From Bryobacteraceae bacterium (GTDB lineage: Bacteria; Acidobacteriota; Terriglobia; Bryobacterales; Bryobacteraceae): DNA of 64,000 bases. The stretch is from the NCBI GenBank assembly GCA_026129905.1, contig JAHCHE010000004.1:277666-341665 (forward strand), read 5' to 3'. The notes under the pieces are model-generated. The model searched no databases and was not told where the DNA came from. It saw nothing but the letters and a program-made list of their open reading frames with translations. Every line of letters begins with the position of its first letter. Within the stretch, counting starts at the first letter, position 1. Shown here in pieces: positions 1 to 8,825 of this stretch. Both the position numbers and the translations under genes were made by a program.

Positions 1-772
1 GCCATTCGGCGCGGAGCCTGGGCCATATCTCGCGACGAAAGAACCGGACGGCCGCCAGGTTCGGGTGGTACTCCATGTTGGCGGAAAAGACGATTGACTC
101 GGTCTCCTCCCGCCGCGGCGCGGGGACTGACGGGATGGTGTTCGGATAGACGGCGGCATTGGCGTCCGGCGCGATGCCTCGGACAATTGCCGCATCGGCT
201 TCCGACGTCACCAGCACCAGCGAAAACTCGGGAAGGCGGCGTTGCTCCAGCCGCCGGCATGCGCGCCCGAACCGCCGGTGAAGCGCGGCCTTCGGTGGCG
301 GCTCGGAAGCGGCGCAGCGCATGTGGAGCACCGATTCGATGTTGTGCAGATCGAGAATCGTCCTGCCGGCCCGCCGGCTGATCAGAGGCCCGTAATCGGC
401 GCACCAGAAGTGCTCCATGATCGCGAGGTTGTACCGGCGTCCCGGAAAGCAGGAGGCCATCTCGCCGGCGAATCCGGCGAAGCGATCGTTCAGCGGCGGT
501 ACGCCGCGGATCGCGCGCATCGCGTTGCGGACGGCTCGCGCCGCGCCGTTCCGGGAGTGGAACGGGAGTTCGACGACGTAGATCTCCCGCGCCAGCCGCC
601 CCAGTCGCGTCATCCGCGGATCGGGGTCGCCGGGCTGGCGAAACGCGGCAACGTCAACATCGTAGCGGGGGGCCACGTATTCCAACAGCGCGGCGGTCCG
701 CAAAGCGCCGCCGCCCGCCGGGGGATACGGACACTCCGGCGTCAGAAACAGCGCGCTGGGCTTACCAGCCAA
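1..772 (-). CDS. Glycosyltransferase, GT-B type (3' end outside window)
   Basis: The minus-strand frame stays open from a TTG at 772 to the window edge, giving 257 residues of the N-terminal part. The start ALFLTPECPYPPAGGGALR is the glycine-rich first strand/loop typical of GT-B glycosyltransferases. Later come ILDLHNIES and a VFSANMEYHPN segment like the inter-domain hinge of family-4 enzymes. The TTG lies 11 bases inside the end of the upstream glycosyltransferase gene, so the two are probably translationally coupled; no ATG or GTG gives a better start. Likely role: transfer of a sugar to a surface polysaccharide or lipid-linked glycan. The acceptor and sugar cannot be read from the sequence, and the C-terminal nucleotide-sugar domain is not in the window. 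Confidence 0.75.
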   Translation of the reverse strand, partial: MAGKPSALFLTPECPYPPAGGGALRTAALLEYVAPRYDVDVAAFRQPGDPDPRMTRLGRLAREIYVVELPFHSRNGAARAVRNAMRAIRGVPPLNDRFAGFAGEMASCFPGRRYNLAIMEHFWCADYGPLISRRAGRTILDLHNIESVLHMRCAASEPPPKAALHRRFGRACRRLEQRRLPEFSLVLVTSEADAAIVRGIAPDANAAVYPNTIPSVPAPRREETESIVFSANMEYHPNLAAVRFFRREIWPRLRAEW

Positions 773-1835
773 ATCGACGCCTCGCTTCTTCGTAGACCTC
801 TCTTGTCTTCCGGGCGGTGGCGGGCCAGGAAAACTCGCGCGCTCTCCGGAGAGAAGCCGCGCGCCGGCGGGCCAGCCAATCCGGCTGCTCCAGCGCCAGC
901 GTCATGGCGGCCGCCCATTCACCAGCCGGACCGCCGATCCGAACGCCGGCATCTCCGGCGAGCTCCGCGAGAGCAGGGTCTTCGGAAACCAGGACAGCCG
1001 CGCCGCACGCCATAGCCTCGAGCACCGGAAGTCCGAACCCCTCGTAAAGCGACGGGTACAGGAACGCGGTCGCGTGTGAATAGAGCCGAGGGAGATCCTC
1101 GTCCGGCTTCTCGCCCAGTAACCTCAGCCCCGGTTCGGGCGCCGTTGCCGGAAAATCCTCCCGAGGGCGTCCGGCGAGAACGAGGTCCACCGGATGCCGC
1201 CGGCGGACCTCCCGCCACGCGTCGATCAGCATCGGGATATTCTTCCGCGGCTCCAGTGCGCCCACGTACAGGAAATAAGACCCGGCAGAGGGGCTTTCCG
1301 CCGACAGCGGAACAGGTTGAAATTTGGGCGCTGCCGCCAGCGGCGTCGCGACAACGCGGTCCGAGTGGAGCCGGAAGGCCTGGATCGCCTCCCGGCGCAC
1401 GGCTTCCGAGGGGGTGACAATCATCGTCGCGAGTCCCAGTTGCAGCAACGCGGGGGTTCGCCGCCGGACCCTGTCGGATCCGGCCCGCCAGGCAGGGTCC
1501 TTCCACGGCGACCGATCGTGCAGCGTCAGCACAGTCGGGCAGACAGGCAGGTAGGGCACGGCGAAATCCGTCCCGTGGAAGATGCCGGCTCGCAGTTTAC
1601 GGAGTTCCAACGGGAGGCCAAGGCTCCACCAACGCCGTTGCAGGTAGCCGTTCGCCGCCCGCAAGTGACGGAGATTCGGCGGAGCGGACTGGACGCTTCG
1701 AGACGGCTGGTCCGACACCAGGTGGTATTCATCGTCCGGAAACTCCCGCGCGAGCGCCGCGCTCAACTCGGCCGTGTACCGCGCGATGCCGCCCGGCAGG
1801 CCGGAAAGCGGCGTGGCGTCCAGGGCGATTCTCAT
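762..1835 (-). CDS. Glycosyltransferase family 4 (GT-B, group 1)
   Basis: The product has 357 residues when started at the ATG at 1835 (MRIALDATPL). A longer frame reaches 1946, but its extra residues look non-coding and would overlap the divergent gene. Features: Gly-rich N-terminal loop GLPGGIARY (13-20), FHGTDFAVPY (87-95), GALEPRKN (192-199) and the retaining GT4 signature YEGFGLPVLEAMACG with E265 and E273 as the EX7E pair. The enzyme should use a nucleotide sugar to extend a glycan at the cytoplasmic face of the membrane. It is upstream of, and overlaps, a second glycosyltransferase, so both probably belong to one polysaccharide locus continuing outside the window. Substrate is unknown. 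Confidence 0.88.
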   Translation of the reverse strand: MRIALDATPLSGLPGGIARYTAELSAALAREFPDDEYHLVSDQPSRSVQSAPPNLRHLRAANGYLQRRWWSLGLPLELRKLRAGIFHGTDFAVPYLPVCPTVLTLHDRSPWKDPAWRAGSDRVRRRTPALLQLGLATMIVTPSEAVRREAIQAFRLHSDRVVATPLAAAPKFQPVPLSAESPSAGSYFLYVGALEPRKNIPMLIDAWREVRRRHPVDLVLAGRPREDFPATAPEPGLRLLGEKPDEDLPRLYSHATAFLYPSLYEGFGLPVLEAMACGAAVLVSEDPALAELAGDAGVRIGGPAGEWAAAMTLALEQPDWLARRRAASLRRAREFSWPATARKTREVYEEARRRFGW

Positions 1836-1884
1836 GCTCCTCAGGAATGGTATCCGACGCGCCGCCGACGCGAGGCTCGCGCCG

Positions 1885-1913
1885 TAGCCAACGCTTTTCG
1901 GATCTCCTATAGT
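1885..1913 (+). promoter_or_regulatory. Putative sigma70-type promoter before the CHAT gene
   Basis: A TATAGT hexamer (1908-1913) has TAGCCA (1885-1890) exactly 17 bases upstream, 32 bases before the CHAT start codon. The region is the only gap between the divergent glycosyltransferase and CHAT genes. The -35 match is moderate, so this is a pattern call only. Confidence 0.3.
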
Positions 1914-1944
1914 AGAATGCGACAGCAAAGCGGGGCGCAAGGAC

Positions 1945-4602
1945 ATGCCTGAAACGGAACGGCTTCAGCGTTTCGATGAAGCCATTTACAGCACCCTCGA
2001 ACTCGAGCTGACGGATTCGGAGGGCAATCCGCTCGACGACGAAGTGGACATCGAACTGTCTGGTTCGGTGACCTACGCGTCGCGCGTCCGCGTCTACCAG
2101 CTCGCCGTCTTACGGTCGCTGCCCGCCGGCGGCGTGTCCGTCGCCGTGAAGCCCACGCACTTCTTTCCGCAAACGGCGCAGGCGACGCTTGGTTCGCTGG
2201 AGACGCGGCGGCTCACGCTGTCGTTCCGCCTGCGGCCCGCCGGCATCGGCGGGTTCCGGGCCGCGCCTTACCACAAGCTCGATCTGCGCGTCCGCAACAT
2301 CCTGGACAAAAGCCGTATTCGGGGCGGCAAGGGCGTTCTGAAAGGCGCCGGCCTGTATGAATCGCTCAACCGCGATCTGAAGGCCACCTTCTTGAACGTA
2401 TGCGCCAAAGCGGCCAGCTCGAAGCTGTCGAGCGGCGTATCGTACCTGAACCTGTTTGACGAGGTCAAGGCCTTCGAACCCGACCGGATCGTCTTCGCCG
2501 GAAGCCCCGAGATCGGCGGCATGGTGGCGGGCGAGGCCGGTTTCCGTCCGACGTCCCGCGGTGGCGCGAGAATGGCCCGGCGCTTTACCGCCGGCAAGCT
2601 GAAGACCAACGACCAGCGGGGAGCATTGCGTCTGAATCTTTACGGCGCGCCGTCGAAACAAAAGAAGGTTCTCATCGACGCGAGCCTCGCTGGAATCCGC
2701 GAGCCGGTCGAGATGACGTACAAGGGGACGGCGGGCGCCCCGGCCGTCCGGACGACCTTCTCCACGAACCCGTACCTCGTGGGCGAACTGTTGAAGGAGC
2801 ATCACCAGGTCAGCCCTCAGTACGAATTGCTGCGCAAACGGGAACGGGCCGCGCCTGCCTCGCGGGATCCTGTCGTCATCGATATCCGCGGCGACTTCGC
2901 GAGCGCAGCCCCGGACCCCCTGCTACCGGAAAGCGCGCCAGAGACGACGCGGGGCGTGGAATCCATCACGGGGGACGAGATTGTCCTCACGGAACCGCAA
3001 ACGAAACCCGCCGGAGGGGATCCGCTTCGCGTCAGCCACTGGATCGAGAACGAAGCGGGAGAAACGCGGAAAATGTCCGATCCGCTCGCCGCCGGCCGGC
3101 CGCATCTCTACTGGTTTGAGATCGCGGAAGTCGCGCGGGAGTCGGCTTCCATCGATGAGTTCATCGAGCCCGCCGTTTTGAAGGTCCAGCCGGAATCGAC
3201 CATGCGCGTCGAAGTCATCTCAGAGTTGCTGGCGAGCGGCGCCGTGAGAGAAACCCGGACAGTGAAATACCGGCGGGGAAAGGGCATCGCGCCGGTGTCG
3301 TTCGACCTGCTCGCCAAGCCCGGCGAGCACGACCTGCTGGTCAACGTCCTTCACCAGGAAAACCGCGTCTACAGCCGCTCATGGCCAATGAAGGCCGAGG
3401 GTTCTCCGGACCTTGGCGCGGGTTCCCCGCCCCCGCTCGAGGATAGTCCCGGCACGGTGTTGCTCACGCAGGTGGAATCGTACTTCAGCCTCCGCGCCCC
3501 GGGCGGCGCCCCGATCGACAAGTGCGGCCTGTCCGAAGGCGGATTTACCTCCTTGACCCTCAAAGCCCGCCAGATCCTGCGCAAGTTCGCCGACCAGTAT
3601 CCCCTCAATGAGAGCGAGGGCATCGATCAGAAGGGCGTGCTCACACTGCTCTCCGATATGGCGAAGTGGGGCTACGACGCATATCGGACGCTCTTCCCGC
3701 CTAAGGGAAAGCTGAAACCGATCCTCGACCGGTTGCCCTCCGGCGCCGGCATCGACGTCGACAGCGACCACGCCTGTTTTCCTTGGGAGTGGCTCTACAT
3801 GGGGCGTCCTCCGGCCAGCCCGGACCGGTTGACCAGCGCGGAAGCCATCCGCGAGGTTCTCGGGAACTTCTGGGGCTACCGGTTCCGCATCTGGCTGATC
3901 GTCCGGCCCGCGGACTGGGTGCTCTCCTCGGATGAGATTGAAAACGCATCGCAAACCAGGATGCTTTCCGCGGTAAACCCAGAGACAGACAAGAAAGGCG
4001 GGCCGCAGAATCTCGAATACGTCGAGAAGCTGCGCGACCAGTACGGCATCGCCAATCGAATCTGCACCAACAGAGAAGCCGCGATGGCCGCGCTCCAAAC
4101 TGGCCTTGGCCCCCAGGACAGCCCGCACCTTCTGTATTTTTACTGTCACCACCAGCCGGGAAAGCAACTTACCGGCAGCGAATATTCCGGTTTCGGCGAT
4201 TCCACGCTGTTCATGAAGAAGGAAAAAGAGGAGCCGATCACGCGATGGGACCTGCTCGATCTGGAACTTCCGCCGTTTCCGCGCGACAATGCTCCGATTG
4301 TTTTCCTCAACGCCTGCGGGACGGCGCAAGGACAGGAGTTCTATCCGGCAGGGTTCATCCCCTATTTCGCGACGGAGATGAATGCGAGAGCGGTCATTGG
4401 GACTCAGGCGGAAGTGAACACGGTGGCTGCCTGGCAGTTCGCGCGGGATCTGCTCGACGCCTGGTTCAAGGGGAGTCCGCTGGCCGACGCTTTGCTTGGG
4501 GTCCGGCGCGCCTGGCTGAAGCCTGACAAGCTCAACCCGTACGCCATGTACTACTCGATTTACGGCGACGGCCGCGTCCGTCTCGGAAAGAGGATCAAAT
4601 GA
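1945..4602 (+). CDS. CHAT domain (caspase-like) protein
   Basis: This 885-residue protein has a C-terminal CHAT domain (about residues 595-880), a clan CD caspase-like cysteine protease fold. The candidate catalytic His is in YCHHQ (H735/H736) and the Cys in LNACGTA (C791). The motifs PWEWLYMG near 610 and the C-terminal YAMYYSIYGDGRVRL fit CHAT proteins. The N-terminal 580 residues have no TPR repeats, signal peptide or membrane helix that I can see. Residues 15-110 look beta-rich, perhaps a carrier- or Ig-like fold. An AAGGA ribosome site precedes the ATG. The stop overlaps the start of a metallophosphoesterase gene (ATGA), so both are made together. CHAT proteases are known from type III-E CRISPR (Craspase) and other regulated-proteolysis systems; the target here is unknown. 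Confidence 0.85.
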   Translation: MPETERLQRFDEAIYSTLELELTDSEGNPLDDEVDIELSGSVTYASRVRVYQLAVLRSLPAGGVSVAVKPTHFFPQTAQATLGSLETRRLTLSFRLRPAGIGGFRAAPYHKLDLRVRNILDKSRIRGGKGVLKGAGLYESLNRDLKATFLNVCAKAASSKLSSGVSYLNLFDEVKAFEPDRIVFAGSPEIGGMVAGEAGFRPTSRGGARMARRFTAGKLKTNDQRGALRLNLYGAPSKQKKVLIDASLAGIREPVEMTYKGTAGAPAVRTTFSTNPYLVGELLKEHHQVSPQYELLRKRERAAPASRDPVVIDIRGDFASAAPDPLLPESAPETTRGVESITGDEIVLTEPQTKPAGGDPLRVSHWIENEAGETRKMSDPLAAGRPHLYWFEIAEVARESASIDEFIEPAVLKVQPESTMRVEVISELLASGAVRETRTVKYRRGKGIAPVSFDLLAKPGEHDLLVNVLHQENRVYSRSWPMKAEGSPDLGAGSPPPLEDSPGTVLLTQVESYFSLRAPGGAPIDKCGLSEGGFTSLTLKARQILRKFADQYPLNESEGIDQKGVLTLLSDMAKWGYDAYRTLFPPKGKLKPILDRLPSGAGIDVDSDHACFPWEWLYMGRPPASPDRLTSAEAIREVLGNFWGYRFRIWLIVRPADWVLSSDEIENASQTRMLSAVNPETDKKGGPQNLEYVEKLRDQYGIANRICTNREAAMAALQTGLGPQDSPHLLYFYCHHQPGKQLTGSEYSGFGDSTLFMKKEKEEPITRWDLLDLELPPFPRDNAPIVFLNACGTAQGQEFYPAGFIPYFATEMNARAVIGTQAEVNTVAAWQFARDLLDAWFKGSPLADALLGVRRAWLKPDKLNPYAMYYSIYGDGRVRLGKRIK

Positions 4603-5945
4603 AGAAATATTTCGTCATCAGCGACCTGCATCTCAACATGGGGCGCTCCAGCGGCGGCCTTCATCCGCTCGAGGATTTCGACTGCGACGACCAATTGGCC
4701 GCATTTCTTGACCTGGTTTCCGAGAATAACGGCGACTTGATCCTGAATGGCGACTGGCTCGATTTCCTTCAGCTCGAACCCTTCGTCGAAACCGGCGATT
4801 ACTGGTCGCTTGAAGGCGTGCCGCTGGCCTATCGCGTCGGCGTCGCCTTGAAGAAGCTCGCCACCTGCCTTGATCGTCATACCCGCCATTTTGGCGATCT
4901 CGCCGCGTTCCTCAAGCGCGGCGGCCGGGTTGTCGTCATGCAGGGCAATCACGACGCGGACTGGTTCTTCCCTTCCGAAGAAGAGTCGCGCGATTTTCCG
5001 GTGCAGACCGCGTTGCGCAAGGCCCTCGGCTCGCCCGACGCCGAGGCCCTTCGGTTTGTCGATACTTCCATCCGCGTCGGAACGGTCCATATCGAGCACG
5101 GCCACCAACAGTGTGAGCCTCTCAATGCGTTCCAGAATCATCCCGGAATTTTCCACGTCGACCGCCGGCGGTCCCTGACTCGCGAGTTTCGCCTGGAACT
5201 GCTCTGGGGATCGCGCTTTGTCATTGAATTTTTCAATCCGCTTGAGGAGAAGTACCATTTCGCCGACAACCTCAAGCCCCAGGAACGGGCTCTCTGGCTG
5301 GGCATCCGCAATGGTTGGGTGGGAGGAAAGACGGCCGCCGGCTTTCTGCGTTTTCTGTGGGGAGTCGGCATGCCGCTGGCTGCGGTCGCGGAGGTTCTCG
5401 AGGCGGCGCCCACGGAGCCGGAAGCGCTGGTGGAACGGCTTCGCGATGAGGAACTGAAAGCCCTGTTTATCGACCGCATGCAAAACGACCGGGAATTCCG
5501 GCGGGAATTGCGCGAAGCCCTCGATGCGCCCGTGGCCGAGGACGAGAACCAGTTCCGCAACACGGCGCGATCGGAAATGGGCCGCGAGGTAGTCGTACCC
5601 CAGGAAGTCACAACCCTTGGCATCGTTCGCGATCGGCGCGAACTCCGCCAGGCTCGCGAGCTTCTGAAAGAGGCGGGCGTGACGGCCGTCATTTTCGGGC
5701 ACACGCACCACGAAATTGACGGCAATACCTCCGGCGCCCCGGTTCCGGGATACTTCAACACGGGAACGTGGACGCCCAGCCTGGATCTCGCCGACCAGCG
5801 CGTTCGGGAGCGTCTGCGGCGGCAGGACTTCCCGCTGGTGGCGCTGGGCGACCGCTCACTGTTCACTTCCCGGCTCGCTTACGCCGAAGTGACGGTATCC
5901 GGCGACGGCTCGTCCGTGGAACTCAAGTACGCGCCGAACCCCTGA
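4599..5945 (+). CDS. Calcineurin-like metallophosphoesterase
   Basis: The 448-residue cytoplasmic protein carries the full metallophosphoesterase motif series: SDLH (D9, H11), GDWLDF (D52), GNHD (N117, H118), an EHGHQ His segment and FGHTHHE (H368, H370). These ligate the two metals and hydrolyse phosphoesters. It is longer than small phosphodiesterases because of an insert at about residues 190-340 rich in charged helices. The start ATG overlaps the CHAT stop codon by four bases, implying a functional link with the CHAT protein. The substrate may be a nucleotide, a cyclic nucleotide, a lipid diphosphate or a phosphoprotein; nothing in the sequence decides. Confidence 0.87.
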   Translation: MKKYFVISDLHLNMGRSSGGLHPLEDFDCDDQLAAFLDLVSENNGDLILNGDWLDFLQLEPFVETGDYWSLEGVPLAYRVGVALKKLATCLDRHTRHFGDLAAFLKRGGRVVVMQGNHDADWFFPSEEESRDFPVQTALRKALGSPDAEALRFVDTSIRVGTVHIEHGHQQCEPLNAFQNHPGIFHVDRRRSLTREFRLELLWGSRFVIEFFNPLEEKYHFADNLKPQERALWLGIRNGWVGGKTAAGFLRFLWGVGMPLAAVAEVLEAAPTEPEALVERLRDEELKALFIDRMQNDREFRRELREALDAPVAEDENQFRNTARSEMGREVVVPQEVTTLGIVRDRRELRQARELLKEAGVTAVIFGHTHHEIDGNTSGAPVPGYFNTGTWTPSLDLADQRVRERLRRQDFPLVALGDRSLFTSRLAYAEVTVSGDGSSVELKYAPNP

Positions 5946-5952
5946 TGGCGGG

Positions 5953-7191
5953 TTAGTGCACGGTGCGCGTCTTGCGGTTCAGGTAATCCATCAACAGGTA
6001 CTGCCCGAGGTTGTACGGCGTAGTGAAATAGGCCTTCCCGCGGCACAATTCCGTAATCTTCTTAACGAACGCCACGAGCGCGAAGTCGCTCGCGAGCATG
6101 AAGGTGTTGATCAGGATGCCCTGGCGCTTGCAGCGGCTCACTTCCTCCATGGTGCGGCTGATCACCAGCGGGTCCTGCCCGAACGAGTTCCGGTACGTTC
6201 GGCCGTCTTCAAGCGTGAGGGCGGTCGGCTTGCCGTCGGTGATCATGATGATCTGCTTCATGTCCTTCTTTTCCTGGCTCAGAAGGCGCTGCGCCAGGAT
6301 TAGGCCGTCGCGGGTGTTGGTGTGGTAGGGACCCACTTGCACGCGGGCCAGTTCCGACAGGCGGAGTTCTTCGGCCCCGTCGTGGAACAAGACGCACCGG
6401 AGGCTGTCGCCGGGGTATTGCGTGTGGATGAGGTGGGCCAGCGCCAAAGCCACTTTCTTGGCCGGCGTGAAGCGGTCCTCGCCATACAAGATCATGCTAT
6501 GGCTGCAATCGAGCATCAGCACCGTCGCGCAGGAACTCTGGTATTCCGCCTGGTGGACGTGCAGATCGTCGTACTCCAGATCCAACGGCAAATGAATTCC
6601 CTGCCGCCGCAGCGCGGAAAACAGCGTCGAGCAGATGTCCAGGTTCATGGTGTCGCCGAATTCGTACCGCTTCGGGCCGCCGCTCGACTCGATGCCGGTC
6701 GACAGGTCACGCGTGTCGTGCGCGCCGAAACTGGACTTGCCAAGCGAACCGAGCAGGTCTTTAAGGGCCTTGTATCCCAGGAAATCGAGGGACTTGTCGG
6801 TAATCTCCAACTCCACCTTGCCTTCGACGCGGCCGACGCCGCCGGGGCCCGGCTGCGGCTCCCGCGGGGTTTCTTTTATCTGGAGGTAACCTTCGTCCAC
6901 CAGTTTTTGCAGGAGCCGCTCCACCAGTTGGTCGAGTTCCTCCTCGGACATGCTCTCCAGCTTCTCGGACAGCCGTTCGGCCTCCTGTGGATCGAAGAGG
7001 TCGCCGTTCTGCAACGCCTGCCGAATCGCCTCTTTTAATTCCTCAAATTTGTCTGGGTTCCACTCAGAAAATTGGAAGAATTGCTGCTGAAATCCACTTT
7101 CGAGGAGAAATTCGGCGAGCGCCCTCATCAAATCCTCGGCGCCGATGCCGAAATCCTCGCCCGTATAGCGGGAGTAGTTGACCCACTTCAT
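5953..7191 (-). CDS. VWA domain protein, CoxE/chelatase-partner type
   Basis: The 412-residue protein has a Glu-rich helical N-terminal part (about 20-110) and a C-terminal von Willebrand A domain (about 220-400). The MIDAS motif is MLDCSHSM (D228, S230, S232), with a later MITDGKPT strand. Start chosen at the ATG with AAGGAGG eight bases upstream. No signal peptide, so it is cytoplasmic. It follows a MoxR/chelatase-like AAA+ gene by 33 bases. AAA+ plus VWA pairs of this kind act as metal-chelatase or chaperone machines in which the VWA subunit binds the client through Mg2+; the client here is not known. It ends eight bases from the convergent metallophosphoesterase gene. Confidence 0.88.
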   Translation of the reverse strand: MKWVNYSRYTGEDFGIGAEDLMRALAEFLLESGFQQQFFQFSEWNPDKFEELKEAIRQALQNGDLFDPQEAERLSEKLESMSEEELDQLVERLLQKLVDEGYLQIKETPREPQPGPGGVGRVEGKVELEITDKSLDFLGYKALKDLLGSLGKSSFGAHDTRDLSTGIESSGGPKRYEFGDTMNLDICSTLFSALRRQGIHLPLDLEYDDLHVHQAEYQSSCATVLMLDCSHSMILYGEDRFTPAKKVALALAHLIHTQYPGDSLRCVLFHDGAEELRLSELARVQVGPYHTNTRDGLILAQRLLSQEKKDMKQIIMITDGKPTALTLEDGRTYRNSFGQDPLVISRTMEEVSRCKRQGILINTFMLASDFALVAFVKKITELCRGKAYFTTPYNLGQYLLMDYLNRKTRTVH

Positions 7192-7224
7192 GCCAGCCGC
7201 CTCCTTAGATACAACCGCCGGCCT

Positions 7225-8721
7225 TCAGTTGAAGCGCTGCCTCTGCGTCCTCGGCAGGTTCGGCTCCGGCGAGGCCGGAGCCTTTTTCCGCTCGCCAGCC
7301 GTGAAGCCCTGCTCCTCCGACCGGCTGATCCTCCGTTGCGCGTAAAGGCCCTCGAGGACGAATTCGCCCGCCGACGCGCGCAACGACTGCGGATCCCTGG
7401 CCCCAACGCCGAGCGCTCCGACCTTGTCGAGCAATCCCTGGATGGACCGCAACTGCTCGATGATGGCCGGCGACCCCAGCGACTCGTCCAGCCGAATCGT
7501 TCCGCCCAGTTCGAACCACTGCACCACTTGCGAGAGGTCGACGCCGTCGTAGTACGAGCTGAACACCTTGCCCACCGCCTGCCGGATCAGTTCGCGCGCC
7601 ACGGCCTCCCCGCCTTTGAGTTCGCCTTCGTATTCCAGTTCGAGCTTTCCGGTGATGGACGGCAGCGCGGAGTAAATGTCGAGCACCCGCGGGACGGCCG
7701 TCTTCTCACCGGTGCGGTAAGCTCGCTGCTCGGCATTCGAGACCACGTTCTCCAGCACCGAGATCGGCAGGCGCTGTGAAACGCCCGACCGCCGGTCCAC
7801 CCGCTTGTCCTCGCGCGCGAAGAACGCGATCTGCTCCACCGTCTGGCGGATGTAATCGGGCACGCGAATTTCCGCGCTCGCGCAGCGGTTGGTCCAGGCT
7901 TCCTGCCGGGTAATCGAGATGCCGTGGTCGAGCGTAGCCGGGTAGTGGGTTCGAATCTCGCTCCCGATGCGGTCCTTCAGCGGCGTGATGATCTTGCCGC
8001 GCGCCGTGTAGTCCTCGGGGTTGGCGGTGAACACCAGCATCACATCCAGCGGCAGGCGCACCGGGTAGCCCTTGATCTGGATGTCGCCCTCCTGCATGAT
8101 GTTGAACAACCCGACCTGGATCTTGCCCGCCAAGTCCGGCAATTCGTTGATGGCGAAGATGCCGCGGTTGGCGCGCGGCAGCAGGCCGTAGTGGACGGTG
8201 AGTTCGTCGGAGATGTCGTGACCCTGGCGCGCCGCTTTGATCGGATCGATGTCGCCGATCATGTCGGCGATGGTCACGTCGGGCGTCGCCAGCTTCTCGA
8301 CGTAGCGCTGGTCGCGCGACAGCCACGCGATCGGCGCCTCTTCGCCCATCTCCTCCACCAGGTTGCGGCCGTAGCGGCTGATCGGGTTGTAGGGGTTGTC
8401 GCGGATTTCGCTTCCGGCGAGGTACGGGGACGATTCATCGAGCAGCGAAACCAGCATCCGCAGGATTTTGGTTTTCGCCTGCCCCCGCAATCCAAGCAGG
8501 ATGAAGTTGTGGCGCGACAGGACCGCGTTGACGATCTGCGGCACCACGGTGTCTTCGTAGCCTACAATTCCGGCAAACAGCGGTTCACGCCGCTGGAGCC
8601 TGGCCACGAGGTTTTCGCGCAACTCGTCCTTGACCGTTCGACTTCCGATGCGCTCTTCGGAGAACTCGCTGCGCCGCAGCGCGCCGAGCGTATGCGGAAG
8701 GTCCCAGCGTTCTGTCGTCAT
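7225..8721 (-). CDS. AAA+ ATPase, Mg-chelatase I/MoxR-like
   Basis: The 498-residue ATPase has Walker A GLRGQAKT (77-84). The Walker B position reads GIFAINELPDL (N192-E193), so the usual Asp is Asn while the catalytic Glu is kept. Chelatase-like features follow: LFNIMQEGDIQIKGYPVRLP (beta-hairpin insert), VFTANPEDYTARGKI (sensor 1) and PLKDRIGSEIRTHYP (arginine finger region). It probably forms hexamers that remodel a client presented by the VWA protein encoded just downstream. A TAGAAT box at 8745-8750 on the minus strand, 24 bases before the start, suggests the pair has its own promoter apart from the large upstream operon, although no good -35 is visible. Confidence 0.86.
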   Translation of the reverse strand: MTTERWDLPHTLGALRRSEFSEERIGSRTVKDELRENLVARLQRREPLFAGIVGYEDTVVPQIVNAVLSRHNFILLGLRGQAKTKILRMLVSLLDESSPYLAGSEIRDNPYNPISRYGRNLVEEMGEEAPIAWLSRDQRYVEKLATPDVTIADMIGDIDPIKAARQGHDISDELTVHYGLLPRANRGIFAINELPDLAGKIQVGLFNIMQEGDIQIKGYPVRLPLDVMLVFTANPEDYTARGKIITPLKDRIGSEIRTHYPATLDHGISITRQEAWTNRCASAEIRVPDYIRQTVEQIAFFAREDKRVDRRSGVSQRLPISVLENVVSNAEQRAYRTGEKTAVPRVLDIYSALPSITGKLELEYEGELKGGEAVARELIRQAVGKVFSSYYDGVDLSQVVQWFELGGTIRLDESLGSPAIIEQLRSIQGLLDKVGALGVGARDPQSLRASAGEFVLEGLYAQRRISRSEEQGFTAGERKKAPASPEPNLPRTQRQRFN

Positions 8722-8825
8722 TTCCCAGCTACCCCACTGATTGAATTCTAGCAGGGCGGCAGGAGCGGAAGCCGCGGGCGCGGGCCGTCAGCGCCGTGCG
8801 GAGCCCCTCCCAGAAGGCCGCCGCG

